A stretch of 33,034 bases of DNA from Acidimicrobiales bacterium. Lineage in GTDB: Bacteria > Actinomycetota > Acidimicrobiia > Acidimicrobiales > Ilumatobacteraceae. The position numbers and the translations under genes are program-made. Shown here in pieces: positions 18,239-26,268 of the stretch (the stretch's first letter is position 1; each line of letters begins with the position of its first letter). A model generated the notes under the pieces. It was not told the origin of the DNA. It searched no databases and saw only the letters and a program-made list of their open reading frames with translations. Location: positions 1 to 33,034 of the forward strand of contig CANIBN010000006.1 in NCBI GenBank assembly GCA_947465505.1, in the 5' to 3' direction.

Positions 18239-18919
18239 GTGACCTTGGATACGGCGGTTCTCGTCGACGAGACCATCGATGACGAGGAGATCCGTCCGTC
18301 CTGGCGGGGCCAGATCCACCGCTATGCGGCAATTCTCTTCGTTCCGGCATTCGCTCTGCTCGTCGTTCTTGCAGACACCGCAACGGCCCGCTTTGCAATG
18401 GTGGTCTATGGCACAGGTGTTGTCACCATGCTGGGTGTGTCGGCGGTCTATCACTCCGGTCGGCTCGGCCCGGCAGGCAAGGCACGACTGAAGCGCCTCG
18501 ACCACTCGACGATCCTCTTCGGCGTCACCGGCAGTTACACGGGTATCTGCACACTTGCGCTCAGCGGTTCCGCTGAGGTGACGATGCTCGTCTTCGTCTG
18601 GTCTGCCGCCGTGATCGGCATCGTGATCCGGATGTTCTGGTTGCACGCACCGAGATGGGTGACCGCCGCCGTGTACATGGTCGTCGGGTGGAGTGCACTC
18701 ATCGAGATCTCGCCGCTGATGCGGTCGCTGTCGGCCGCCGATACTGCACTGATGATGGTGGGCGGTGGGCTGTACTCGCTCGGCGCCGCCGTGTATGCCA
18801 CGAAGCGGCCCAACTGGAGCCCGAAACACTTCGGGTTCCACGAGGTGTTCCATGCGCTCGTCGTGGTGGCGGCGGTGCTCCACTTCATCCTCGTCGCAAG
18901 GCTTCTGCAGCAGGTGTAA
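18239..18919 (+). CDS. Hemolysin III (PAQR-like) family membrane protein
   Basis: SAVYHSGRLGPAGKARLKRLDHSTILFGVTGSYT...HFGFHEVFHALVVVAAVLHFILV; GTG start with 18236 as alternative. Confidence 0.88.
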   Translation: MTLDTAVLVDETIDDEEIRPSWRGQIHRYAAILFVPAFALLVVLADTATARFAMVVYGTGVVTMLGVSAVYHSGRLGPAGKARLKRLDHSTILFGVTGSYTGICTLALSGSAEVTMLVFVWSAAVIGIVIRMFWLHAPRWVTAAVYMVVGWSALIEISPLMRSLSAADTALMMVGGGLYSLGAAVYATKRPNWSPKHFGFHEVFHALVVVAAVLHFILVARLLQQV

Positions 18920-18999
18920 TTTCCCCACGTGGCTTCGTTGCCGATCACACCGGCGCCCCAACGTGGTCTGAGCGCAGAGTTCCTCGAACTTCGGTGTCG

Positions 19000-19992
19000 C
19001 TAGGGCGTATGCGGGGTGTTGATCCCGGTGCGCAAGCCGTCACCGACGCTCGAGAACGAGTGCGCCGCCAGCCAGAGGCGCAGCAGGTGCCGGCGCTGTG
19101 CAAGATCCTCATCGTCCTCGTAGGCCTCGCGTGAGTGCAGGATGCGCCCGTTGTTCAGCAGCTGTACGTCGCCGGGATGGAACTCCATCGTGAGGTGGAA
19201 CGCTGGATCGTTGGCGATCGCCTCCAGCAGGTTGAGCGCGTCCACTTGATCGGGAGTGAGCCGTGGAACGTCGGCGTGGCGCTGCGCATCGCGTAGGTAC
19301 CAGCCGATGTAGAACACGCGTGGGGTGCCACCGTGGTCGGAGATGGGTGGCAGGACGAACCACGGCTTCTCCCCGGGCAACTCCTCGTCCTGACGGTCCC
19401 AGTGCATCGGCTCATGGAGCAGCTCGAGCAGGTCGGGCCGGCGACGGAGCATCTCGTTGTAGACGGCGAGCGAGCTCACGATGCGGCTCTCGCCGCCGGA
19501 GCGGGCGCCGTGGAGGCAGAGCAGCCCGATGATGTCGGCGCCGTCGGTGTGGAAGTCCTGGCGCGCCCTCGTCCGATACAGGCGAACCTTTCCGGTGCCA
19601 GCAGGCAGGCGCTCGTCGCGGATGTGGGTAAGCAGGTCACCCGAGCGGTTCTGTCCCACTGGGCGTCCGAGGTGTGTGCCCAGCCCGAAGTAGGCGAGTT
19701 CGGTCTCCTGCTCGTCGAGGTCGTCGACGGGGAATCCGTGGAGAAGCACGAAGCCACGTCCGGTTGCCAGCTCTTCGGTCCACTGGTGAACCGCGTCGGA
19801 GAGTCGCGGCAGAGGGAAGTGTTCACGGCTCAGTGTGGACAGCGTGTGCCCCTGCGCAGATGCGCGTCGTGCAGCGGTGCAGAGCTCGTCGCGCTGGTCC
19901 GCGGTGAGCGTGACTTCCCACGAACGGTTGTCGACAACGTCGCGGTTGACCCATACAGCGGCACCCCGTTGTGGGTGGCGGCCGGCGTTCAT
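19000..19992 (-). CDS. TauD/TfdA-family Fe(II)/2-oxoglutarate dioxygenase
   Basis: DFHTDGADIIGLLCL (HxD), NNGRILHSREAYEDDEDLAQRRHLLRLWL (distal H and R). Confidence 0.88.
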   Translation of the reverse strand: MNAGRHPQRGAAVWVNRDVVDNRSWEVTLTADQRDELCTAARRASAQGHTLSTLSREHFPLPRLSDAVHQWTEELATGRGFVLLHGFPVDDLDEQETELAYFGLGTHLGRPVGQNRSGDLLTHIRDERLPAGTGKVRLYRTRARQDFHTDGADIIGLLCLHGARSGGESRIVSSLAVYNEMLRRRPDLLELLHEPMHWDRQDEELPGEKPWFVLPPISDHGGTPRVFYIGWYLRDAQRHADVPRLTPDQVDALNLLEAIANDPAFHLTMEFHPGDVQLLNNGRILHSREAYEDDEDLAQRRHLLRLWLAAHSFSSVGDGLRTGINTPHTP

Positions 19993-19999
19993 CGAACGA

Positions 20000-20509
20000 T
20001 CAGCAGCAGGTGCTCTCGGTGGAGCAACAGGCGCTCGCAGAGGTCTTGATCCCTAGCTGCGTCGGCACGGATAGCGGCATTGACGCCGTGTCGGGCGTGC
20101 AGCAGCCATCGGTCGGCGGCTTCATGTCTGCGGCGTCGGCGAGCACGACGTACACCTCCCAAGGAGCCCCGTTCGGGTCGTTCACCCACACCTTGTCCTG
20201 CACGGCGTAGCAACACGTCGTGGCCTCCTCGGTGCTCGTGGCGAGCCCGCTAGAGGAGAGTCGTGCAGTTGCTGCAACGACTTCCTCCTGGGTCTCCACC
20301 TCGACACCGAGATGATTGAGTGCGTGCACCGTTCCCTCGCCGCGCCCGTCGGGCGATTCGATGAGGACAAGCTTCAGCGGCGGGTCGGCGATGGCGAAGT
20401 TCGCATAGCCGGGTCGGCGCTTCGCCGGTTCTGCCCCGAACAGCTTGCTGTAGAACACGACCGCCTCGTCGATGTTGCTGACGTTCAGTGCGAGCTGTAC
20501 TCGAGACAT
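20000..20509 (-). CDS. arsI: ArsI/CadI family VOC metalloenzyme (C-As lyase-like)
   Basis: MSRVQLALNVSNIDEAVVFYSKLFGAEPAKRRPGYANFAIADPPLKLVLIE...TTCCYAVQDKVWVNDPNGAPWEVYVV; Cys-rich tail. Confidence 0.88.
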   Translation of the reverse strand: MSRVQLALNVSNIDEAVVFYSKLFGAEPAKRRPGYANFAIADPPLKLVLIESPDGRGEGTVHALNHLGVEVETQEEVVAATARLSSSGLATSTEEATTCCYAVQDKVWVNDPNGAPWEVYVVLADAADMKPPTDGCCTPDTASMPLSVPTQLGIKTSASACCSTESTCC

Positions 20510-20524
20510 GAGGACCTCCGACTA

Positions 20525-20544
20525 GTATCGATGTTCATCGATAC
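20525..20544. promoter_or_regulatory. ArsR-type operator GTATCGATG-tt-CATCGATAC
   Basis: Perfect 9-bp arms in the divergent arsI/arsR intergenic region. Confidence 0.8.
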
Positions 20545-20548
20545 GTCG

Positions 20549-20577
20549 ACGATAGCCAATGCATCGACAACTGTCAA
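20549..20577 (-). promoter_or_regulatory. Sigma70-like promoter for arsI (TTGACA-N17-TATCGT)
   Basis: Minus strand -35 at 20577-20572, -10 at 20554-20549, spacer exactly 17. Confidence 0.6.
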
Positions 20578-20590
20578 TGGGAGGACCGCG

Positions 20591-20956
20591 ATGGCGAAGG
20601 TCGAACTGGGCTCAGCCCGACGTAAGACGCCGGAGCCGGCGGTCACCTGCTGCGTTTCGTTGCTCGGCGCGCCGCTCGATGAGTCTGTGAATTCGAACCT
20701 GGCCGAGGCGTTCAGTGCGCTCGGCGATCCGGTTCGTCTGCGCCTCGTTAGCATCCTTGCCGCCGCGGCGGACGGGGCGGTATGCGTGTGCGATCTCGTT
20801 CCGGCAGTGGGGAAGAGCCAGCCAACGGTGTCTCATCACCTCAGGATTCTCGGAAATGCCGGACTCGTGTCCGGCGATCGACGAGGAAAGTGGGTGTGGT
20901 ACTCGGTGAATCGCGATCGACTTGCGGAACTCCGCTCCGCGCTCAATGATCGCTGA
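20591..20956 (+). CDS. ArsR/SmtB family metalloregulator
   Basis: FSALGDPVRLRLVSILAAAADGAVCVCDLVPAVGKSQPTVSHHLRILGNAGLV with CVCDL metal motif. Confidence 0.92.
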   Translation: MAKVELGSARRKTPEPAVTCCVSLLGAPLDESVNSNLAEAFSALGDPVRLRLVSILAAAADGAVCVCDLVPAVGKSQPTVSHHLRILGNAGLVSGDRRGKWVWYSVNRDRLAELRSALNDR

Positions 20957-20973
20957 CCTACGCAGCCGCGTCG

Positions 20974-21606
20974 TCAGGGCGCAAGACAGCGGTCGAAGAA
21001 CGTCTGGATGCCCGAACGATCGATGAGGATCTTCATGCCGTGTTCCGGGTCGCGGGATATGTCGAGCGACGGGCAGAATGCCTCAACAGACCCACAGAAG
21101 AAGTGGGGCGAGCCGATAACGCCCCGGCGCTGACCTTCGTGCCAATCGTCGAGCACTTGCTGACGGTCGTCATCGTCCGGCAGGTCGGTACCCACCGTGT
21201 TGGCGAGTTCAGCGAGTACCTGCGGGGAAGAGATGTCGAGACCGTGCTCGAAGAGCGCATCCCGCACCGAAAGACTCATCTTCTCTCCGTGTGCGTTGCT
21301 GACTCGGTACGCGCGGGCGACGAGCGCAAGTGCCGGCATCGTCGTGGTGGGGAAGGTTGAACGGTTGAAGCCAACGAACAGATCGGGGACTACCTGCTCA
21401 CGCAGGTGGTGGATGTGTTCCTCGGTCTTGTCCGGGTTCATCGGAGCGTTGTTGACCAGTTCGAGTGGCCACGACCGGACGATCATCGCGACGTCTTCGC
21501 GCCCGCGGGCGGCGCGCTGTGCAGCGACGGCCCGGAGGCCGACATGCGCAAATGGGCACCAGATGTCTGCGAACACCTCGATCGTGTGGATGTTCTGTTG
21601 GCTCAT
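20974..21606 (-). CDS. DsbA-family (FrnE/2-hydroxychromene isomerase-like) thioredoxin-fold protein
   Basis: IEVFADIWCPFAHVGLRAV...GVIGSPHFFCGSVEAFCPSLDI; WCPFA lacks the second Cys of CxxC. Confidence 0.82.
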   Translation of the reverse strand: MSQQNIHTIEVFADIWCPFAHVGLRAVAAQRAARGREDVAMIVRSWPLELVNNAPMNPDKTEEHIHHLREQVVPDLFVGFNRSTFPTTTMPALALVARAYRVSNAHGEKMSLSVRDALFEHGLDISSPQVLAELANTVGTDLPDDDDRQQVLDDWHEGQRRGVIGSPHFFCGSVEAFCPSLDISRDPEHGMKILIDRSGIQTFFDRCLAP

Positions 21607-21694
21607 TCGCTCGACTCCTTCGTCACGCGAGCATACCTAGTGAGGTATCTGTCAATCCGACGCTGTCGGGAGGCCCCTCGTCGGCAACAATGCG

Positions 21695-23263
21695 GTGGTG
21701 GAGCATGCCGCGGACCGCACCGTCACCCGACCTGGAGTGGGCCTCGAGATGCTCGAGCCGCGCCTGCGCAGTCTCCTGCCCGCGGAGCTCTATGCGCCCG
21801 TCTGGCTGCAGCCGGACGCCGAGGGGCTCGAACGGGTCTTCGTCCACCTGCGCACACTCCTCCGGATCCTGTACGACCAGATGCCGAGCCACGTCGCGGA
21901 GGACCCGCCACCCACCGCCACGACACGGCACGAATGGCAGTCCGGAACGTTGATGTTCACGGACCTTGCGGGCTTCACGCCGTTCATCGAGGCCAACGCA
22001 ACAAGCGGACGCGCAGGTATCGAACTCGTACACGCCGTGCTGAATCGTTACCTCTCCTCGATGATCGACATCTTCGGGCATGCCGGCGGCAATCTCCTCG
22101 AGTTCACCGGCGACGCACTGCTCGTGCGATTCGCGTCTGACGACCGGGAGGACGACACCAGACGGGCGATCAACGCGGGCCTGCGGATGCAGCGTGCGAT
22201 GGACGCGTTCCGGGGCATCGAGACACCGACGGGTACCGCAACGTTCGGCATGCGTGTGGGCATTCACGTGGGGGAGTTCCTCGCTGCCGACGTTGGTACG
22301 CCGCGCCGGCGAGACCACGTGCTGTTCGGTGAAGCCGTGCGTCAGACCAAGAATGCTGAGGGTGCGGGTGAGGTTGGTCGGGTCTGCCTGACGGAAGCAG
22401 CGAGGCTGCGTGCGGGTGAACGGTTCCGAGTGGAGCCCGGCAACGACGGGCACGTCCTCGTCGTCGACGACCTCACTGACGACGAGCTCGGTTACTACGA
22501 CCTGAACCCGCAGGCGCGGCGACCGCGCAATCCGATGCTTCTCGACCGGAGTGTGCCGGCACTCATCGAGGAGATCGGCAACTCGCTCGATCTCGTCGAA
22601 CCACTCGCTACGTACATGCCGAGGCCCCTGCTCGAGACAATGGTCGAGACCGCCCAGGACCGTCGAATCCCGATGGAAATGAGCGAACCCGTCGTGATGT
22701 TCGTGAAGATCGAGGGTGTCGACACCGATCTCGAGCACACCACAGACGAAGCGGTGCACACCAGGGTGCAGGCGTTCTCGTCGCTGTTCGCACGCATCGA
22801 TGCTGCAGCTGCGGCGCGCGGGGGCATGCTGCGGCGCGTGACGTATCAGGCCACCGGCTCGGACATGCTCGTCTGCTTCGGCGTGCTGAACTCACACACC
22901 GACGACCCGCGCCGGGCTGCGTCGATGGCGCTCCTCGTGCCGGGGATCGTGGAGGACGTGCTCTCCGAGGTTGGCGGCAGGCTCGACACCGCGGTGTCGT
23001 TCCGCATCGGTATTGCAAACGGACCGGTGTTCGCAGGAGAGATGGGGGTGCAGCTCGGTCGACGCGAGTTCAACCTTGTTGGCGACCCGGTGAACGTCGC
23101 TGCGAGACTCGCCGCGAAGGCGACTCCGGGTTCGATCCTGGTCACGTCGACGTTTGCTGCGCATCTCGGCGATTCCTTTGTCCTTACGTCACGAGGGGCA
23201 ATCAGCTTGAAGGGGAAGTCGGACGCCTCGGAAGTGTTCGAACTCACGTCGACAGCCCCCTAA
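21695..23263 (+). CDS. Tandem-domain class III adenylate/guanylate cyclase
   Basis: Domain 1 LMFTDLAGFTPF...EFTGDALLVRF...; domain 2 VMFVKIEGVDTD...GIANGPVFAGEMGVQLGRREFNLVGDPVNVAARL. Confidence 0.9.
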   Translation: MVEHAADRTVTRPGVGLEMLEPRLRSLLPAELYAPVWLQPDAEGLERVFVHLRTLLRILYDQMPSHVAEDPPPTATTRHEWQSGTLMFTDLAGFTPFIEANATSGRAGIELVHAVLNRYLSSMIDIFGHAGGNLLEFTGDALLVRFASDDREDDTRRAINAGLRMQRAMDAFRGIETPTGTATFGMRVGIHVGEFLAADVGTPRRRDHVLFGEAVRQTKNAEGAGEVGRVCLTEAARLRAGERFRVEPGNDGHVLVVDDLTDDELGYYDLNPQARRPRNPMLLDRSVPALIEEIGNSLDLVEPLATYMPRPLLETMVETAQDRRIPMEMSEPVVMFVKIEGVDTDLEHTTDEAVHTRVQAFSSLFARIDAAAAARGGMLRRVTYQATGSDMLVCFGVLNSHTDDPRRAASMALLVPGIVEDVLSEVGGRLDTAVSFRIGIANGPVFAGEMGVQLGRREFNLVGDPVNVAARLAAKATPGSILVTSTFAAHLGDSFVLTSRGAISLKGKSDASEVFELTSTAP

Positions 23264-23271
23264 CCCCCGCC

Positions 23272-23320
23272 GTTCTCGGTCCCCAAACTGCACGTTTTGA
23301 GCGTTTTCGGGACCGAGAAC
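23272..23320. repeat. REP-like palindromic element, copy 1
   Basis: GTTCTCGGTCCC...GGGACCGAGAAC, 12-bp perfect terminal arms. Confidence 0.85.
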
Positions 23321-23334
23321 AATGGAAGCCTGCG

Positions 23335-23383
23335 CTTCTCGGTCCCCAAACGGCACGTTTTGAGCATTTTCGGGACCGAGAAC
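23335..23383. repeat. REP-like palindromic element, copy 2
   Basis: 46/49 identical to copy 1 in direct orientation by eye. Confidence 0.85.
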
Positions 23384-23390
23384 GGGAGGA

Positions 23391-24041
23391 TTAGCGGTCT
23401 TGCCAGGTGCAGATGCAGGCCTCGTTGCCGTCTGCATCTGCGAGCACCCACCACGAGCGAGCGAACCGATCGGTGACCAACACGCCTCCGGCTGCGAGCG
23501 CTGCCTCGAGGCGAGCGGGGGCCTCATCATGGGGAACGCTGATGTCGATGTGGAAGCGGCCGCGCTCGGCGCGAACTGAATCCGTGCGCTGGAACCATAC
23601 GGGTGGACCAATGCGGAGCGGATCGAACAGTGCCCCACCGATCTCGCGGTACCCGAGCACCGCTGCCCAGAACGGGCGGATCCGATCTGCGTCCACGGTG
23701 TCGATAGCGATCTCAACGGCCTGCGCTGCGCGGGGCTCGCTGCGTGCCCCGGCCTGCTGCGCGAGTCCGGAGACGAGACGAGCCAGATCAACATCGTGAT
23801 GGCTCGTGCCGTTCAGCACGTGCGTGGTTGACACGACATGCACCACGTCGGGGTAGCGGAGGTCGATCGCCGGGTGGTGATCGGCTGCGTCCGCAAGCAG
23901 CGCTACGTCGGCAGCAAACGCCGCCGCTGCTGCAAACGATCCGAGTCGGAACGTGGCGTGCAGGCCGCCGAGCGCGTACCGCCAGTCATCGAGTCCCTCG
24001 AGGGTCGCGAACTCCTCGGCTCCAATTTCGATGTAACGCAC
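23391..24041 (-). CDS. Pterin-4a-carbinolamine dehydratase-like domain fused to VOC/glyoxalase-like domain
   Basis: N-term ADHHPAIDLRYPDVVHVVSTTH (PCD); C-term VEIAIDTVDADRIRPFWAAVLGY...SWWVLADADGNEACIC (VOC). Confidence 0.85.
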   Translation of the reverse strand: MRYIEIGAEEFATLEGLDDWRYALGGLHATFRLGSFAAAAAFAADVALLADAADHHPAIDLRYPDVVHVVSTTHVLNGTSHHDVDLARLVSGLAQQAGARSEPRAAQAVEIAIDTVDADRIRPFWAAVLGYREIGGALFDPLRIGPPVWFQRTDSVRAERGRFHIDISVPHDEAPARLEAALAAGGVLVTDRFARSWWVLADADGNEACICTWQDR

Positions 24042-24055
24042 GTCTGCTGAAGGGT

Positions 24056-24943
24056 TCAGTGTGCGGAGGAGACTGTCTCGCGGATGGCAGTGGGCTCATT
24101 CGGCGCTGCCGACGAAGTCGAAACGGGCTTGGCCACCGTGTTGCGGTCATTGAACAGGTAGGCGGCCAGGATCGGCACGAGGTAGACGAAGTACGCAATG
24201 ACCCGGATGCGCTCAGGCTCAGCCGACCACCCGAAGAAGCCCTTCAGGAAGTCGTAGAGGTTGCCGTCGGCAAAGGGCCCCGACGCCACGGTCCAGGTGG
24301 GGTCGATGAGCCACCCGGACTCGAATCCGAACAGTTCACGGAACTCATGGAACGCCTTGCCGAACAGGCCAGCAGCGAAGAGGATGAGCAACACGCCGGT
24401 GATGTTGAAGAAAATCCGCATGTTGATCTTTGCGCCACCGAGGTAGGTGAGCCAACCAAGAACAGCAGCGATCGCCAGACCGATGAGCCCGCCCACGACG
24501 ACGTCGGTTCCGGTCGCGGCGCCGCCGTCTGCCTGAGCGCTCAGGAGGAAGAGCACCGTCTCGAGACCCTCGCGGACCACGGCAACAAAGGCAATGAACA
24601 CGACTGCTTTGGCACTGGTGGCGAGGTCGAGTTTGGCACGCAATTCGCCGCCGAGGCTGCGTGCGTTCTTGCGCATCCAGAAGATCATCCACGTGAGGAC
24701 ACCGCACGCCACGAGCGCGATGCTGCCCTCGACTGCTTGCTCAGACTTGCCGTGAAGGCCGCCCACCAGTGCATTGACGATGATGCCGATGACCAGACAC
24801 AGGCCGGCGGCAATCGCAGTGCCGATCCAGACCTGTCTCACGGCGGCTTTGCGGCCCGTGCGAACGAGGTAGGTGGCAAGAATGGCCAGGACGAGGGAAA
24901 TCTCGAATCCCTCGCGCAGCGTGATCAGCAGTGAAGCACCCAT
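24056..24943 (-). CDS. FTR1-family high-affinity iron permease (EfeU-like)
   Basis: Two REGxE motifs: LREGFEISLVLAIL and VVREGLETVLFLL; multi-TM. Confidence 0.9.
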   Translation of the reverse strand: MGASLLITLREGFEISLVLAILATYLVRTGRKAAVRQVWIGTAIAAGLCLVIGIIVNALVGGLHGKSEQAVEGSIALVACGVLTWMIFWMRKNARSLGGELRAKLDLATSAKAVVFIAFVAVVREGLETVLFLLSAQADGGAATGTDVVVGGLIGLAIAAVLGWLTYLGGAKINMRIFFNITGVLLILFAAGLFGKAFHEFRELFGFESGWLIDPTWTVASGPFADGNLYDFLKGFFGWSAEPERIRVIAYFVYLVPILAAYLFNDRNTVAKPVSTSSAAPNEPTAIRETVSSAH

Positions 24944-24953
24944 GGCGGATGAT

Positions 24954-24969
24954 GTTAGGGCCGCCTAAC
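24954..24969. promoter_or_regulatory. Candidate DtxR/IdeR iron box GTTAGG-gccg-CCTAAC
   Basis: Perfect 6-bp arms, TTAGG-N4-CCTAA spacing, 10 nt upstream of the FTR1 start codon. Confidence 0.6.
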
Positions 24970-25044
24970 AGAATTCGTCAACCCTCCCCGTCGCGGAATT
25001 TCTCCGGGGTTGCTGGTTTCGGGGTACCGGCCTTGACTAACCCA

Positions 25045-25560
25045 ATGCTTGGAACGTCCTCCCTGCGCCGCGTTGGCCTTGCCCTGCTGACGGGCGCCCT
25101 GTTCGTTGTCTCGATGTCGGCGTGCGGCAGTCCGGAACGACAGGTCACCGTGATCACCATCGACGTGCCCCTCGAGTCCGTTGACCGTGTCTTGCACAAG
25201 GTGGGACCCGAGTCACGCTCGCTCTACGGGTGGAACCACCTCGTCGGCAAGGGGACGGCCAATGGTGAGCCGATCGAGGTGGAGATGCTCGGCAACGTGG
25301 ACTACACCTCGGGCGCCGGACTCTTCGACGGTTTCGTGACGTTCAAGTGGGCGGACCAAGAGATCGGCGTCAAGATGGTCGATGGCCGGGCGGCCCCGCA
25401 GGCCGGCACGAAGGTCACCAAGTTCTCCGCACTGCTGCGGGTCATCGGTGGCACTAGTGCGTGGGAGACCGCGAGTGGGCGCGGCACATTCACGGGGGAA
25501 CGTGATGCCGACATTGGCACCACCGTGGTCAGCCACTTCGTACTGCGCATCGAGCAGTAG
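25045..25560 (+). CDS. Putative lipoprotein, unknown function
   Basis: MLGTSSLRRVGLALLTGALFVVSMSACGSPE, lipobox; followed at 9 nt by FKBP. Confidence 0.7.
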   Translation: MLGTSSLRRVGLALLTGALFVVSMSACGSPERQVTVITIDVPLESVDRVLHKVGPESRSLYGWNHLVGKGTANGEPIEVEMLGNVDYTSGAGLFDGFVTFKWADQEIGVKMVDGRAAPQAGTKVTKFSALLRVIGGTSAWETASGRGTFTGERDADIGTTVVSHFVLRIEQ

Positions 25561-25569
25561 GGTTGCGTC

Positions 25570-25941
25570 GTGGCCGACAAACCTGTGATCACTATCCCTG
25601 CTGGAAACCCCCCGAGCGAACTGCTCATTGAGGACGAGATCGTCGGCGACGGAGACGAAGCGACGGTCGGCAAGCGCGTAGTGGTGCACTATGCGGGTGT
25701 GGCCTGGAGCACGGGGCGTGAGTTCGACGCCAGTTGGAACCGGGGAGACACCTTCGATTTTCGACTGGGTGCCCGTGAGGTCATCGAGGGTTGGGATCGC
25801 GGCGTGAAGGGTATGAAGGTGGGTGGACGTCGTCGTCTCACCATTCCGCCGGACCTCGGCTACGGAAGCCGTGGTGCTGGTGGCGTCATCAAGGGCGGCG
25901 AGACACTCGTCTTCGTCGTCGACCTCGTAGCGGTTCGCTGA
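25570..25941 (+). CDS. FKBP-type peptidyl-prolyl cis-trans isomerase
   Basis: VVVHYAGVAWSTGREFDASWNRGDTFDFRLGAREVIEGWDRGVKGMKVGGRRRLTIPPDLGYG. Confidence 0.95.
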   Translation: MADKPVITIPAGNPPSELLIEDEIVGDGDEATVGKRVVVHYAGVAWSTGREFDASWNRGDTFDFRLGAREVIEGWDRGVKGMKVGGRRRLTIPPDLGYGSRGAGGVIKGGETLVFVVDLVAVR

Positions 25942-25979
25942 TCGCACGCCGGGTGTGATGGCCGGAGCCGTTCGCCTGA

Positions 25980-26249
25980 CTAGCGCCCGTTGAGCCGGTC
26001 GTCTTTCTCGGCTGCCTTGACTGCGTATCCCAAGATGATCGACGGAGCGAGCAGCACTGCACCCGCAATGAGCGTGCCGATCACCGTGACGGCGATGCCT
26101 GCGTGGAAACCGATGCCGAAGCCGATGAAGAACACGGCGAGGGCAACGCCCCAACACAGGTAGCCGACGCGGTTCGCGATAAGCACCCACTTGGCAACTT
26201 GAGCACGCCGCTCGCGCACGGGATCGGGGGCTACGGGCGTACCGGACAT
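25980..26249 (-). CDS. Small membrane protein, unknown function
   Basis: MSGTPVAPDPVRERRAQVAKWVLIANRVGYLCWGVALAVFFIGFGIGFHAGIAVTVIGTLIAGAVLL; two predicted TM segments. Confidence 0.7.
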   Translation of the reverse strand: MSGTPVAPDPVRERRAQVAKWVLIANRVGYLCWGVALAVFFIGFGIGFHAGIAVTVIGTLIAGAVLLAPSIILGYAVKAAEKDDRLNGR

Positions 26250-26268
26250 GGCGATGAGCGTACGGCGA

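Noticed and set aside
21623-22759. 378-aa minus-strand ORF
   Set aside because: Antisense to the cyclase, whose domain motifs are unambiguous
23272-23383. Possible CRISPR-like repeat pair
   Set aside because: Only two copies, each a long self-complementary element with a 14-bp gap; no spacers or cas genes
23189-23794. 201-aa minus ORF with repeated VLGPENAQNVPFGDRE peptides
   Set aside because: The repeat peptide is translated from the REP-like DNA palindromes; the frame conflicts with the PCD-VOC gene
23744-24934. 396-aa plus ORF
   Set aside because: Antisense to PCD-VOC and FTR1, which have clear motifs
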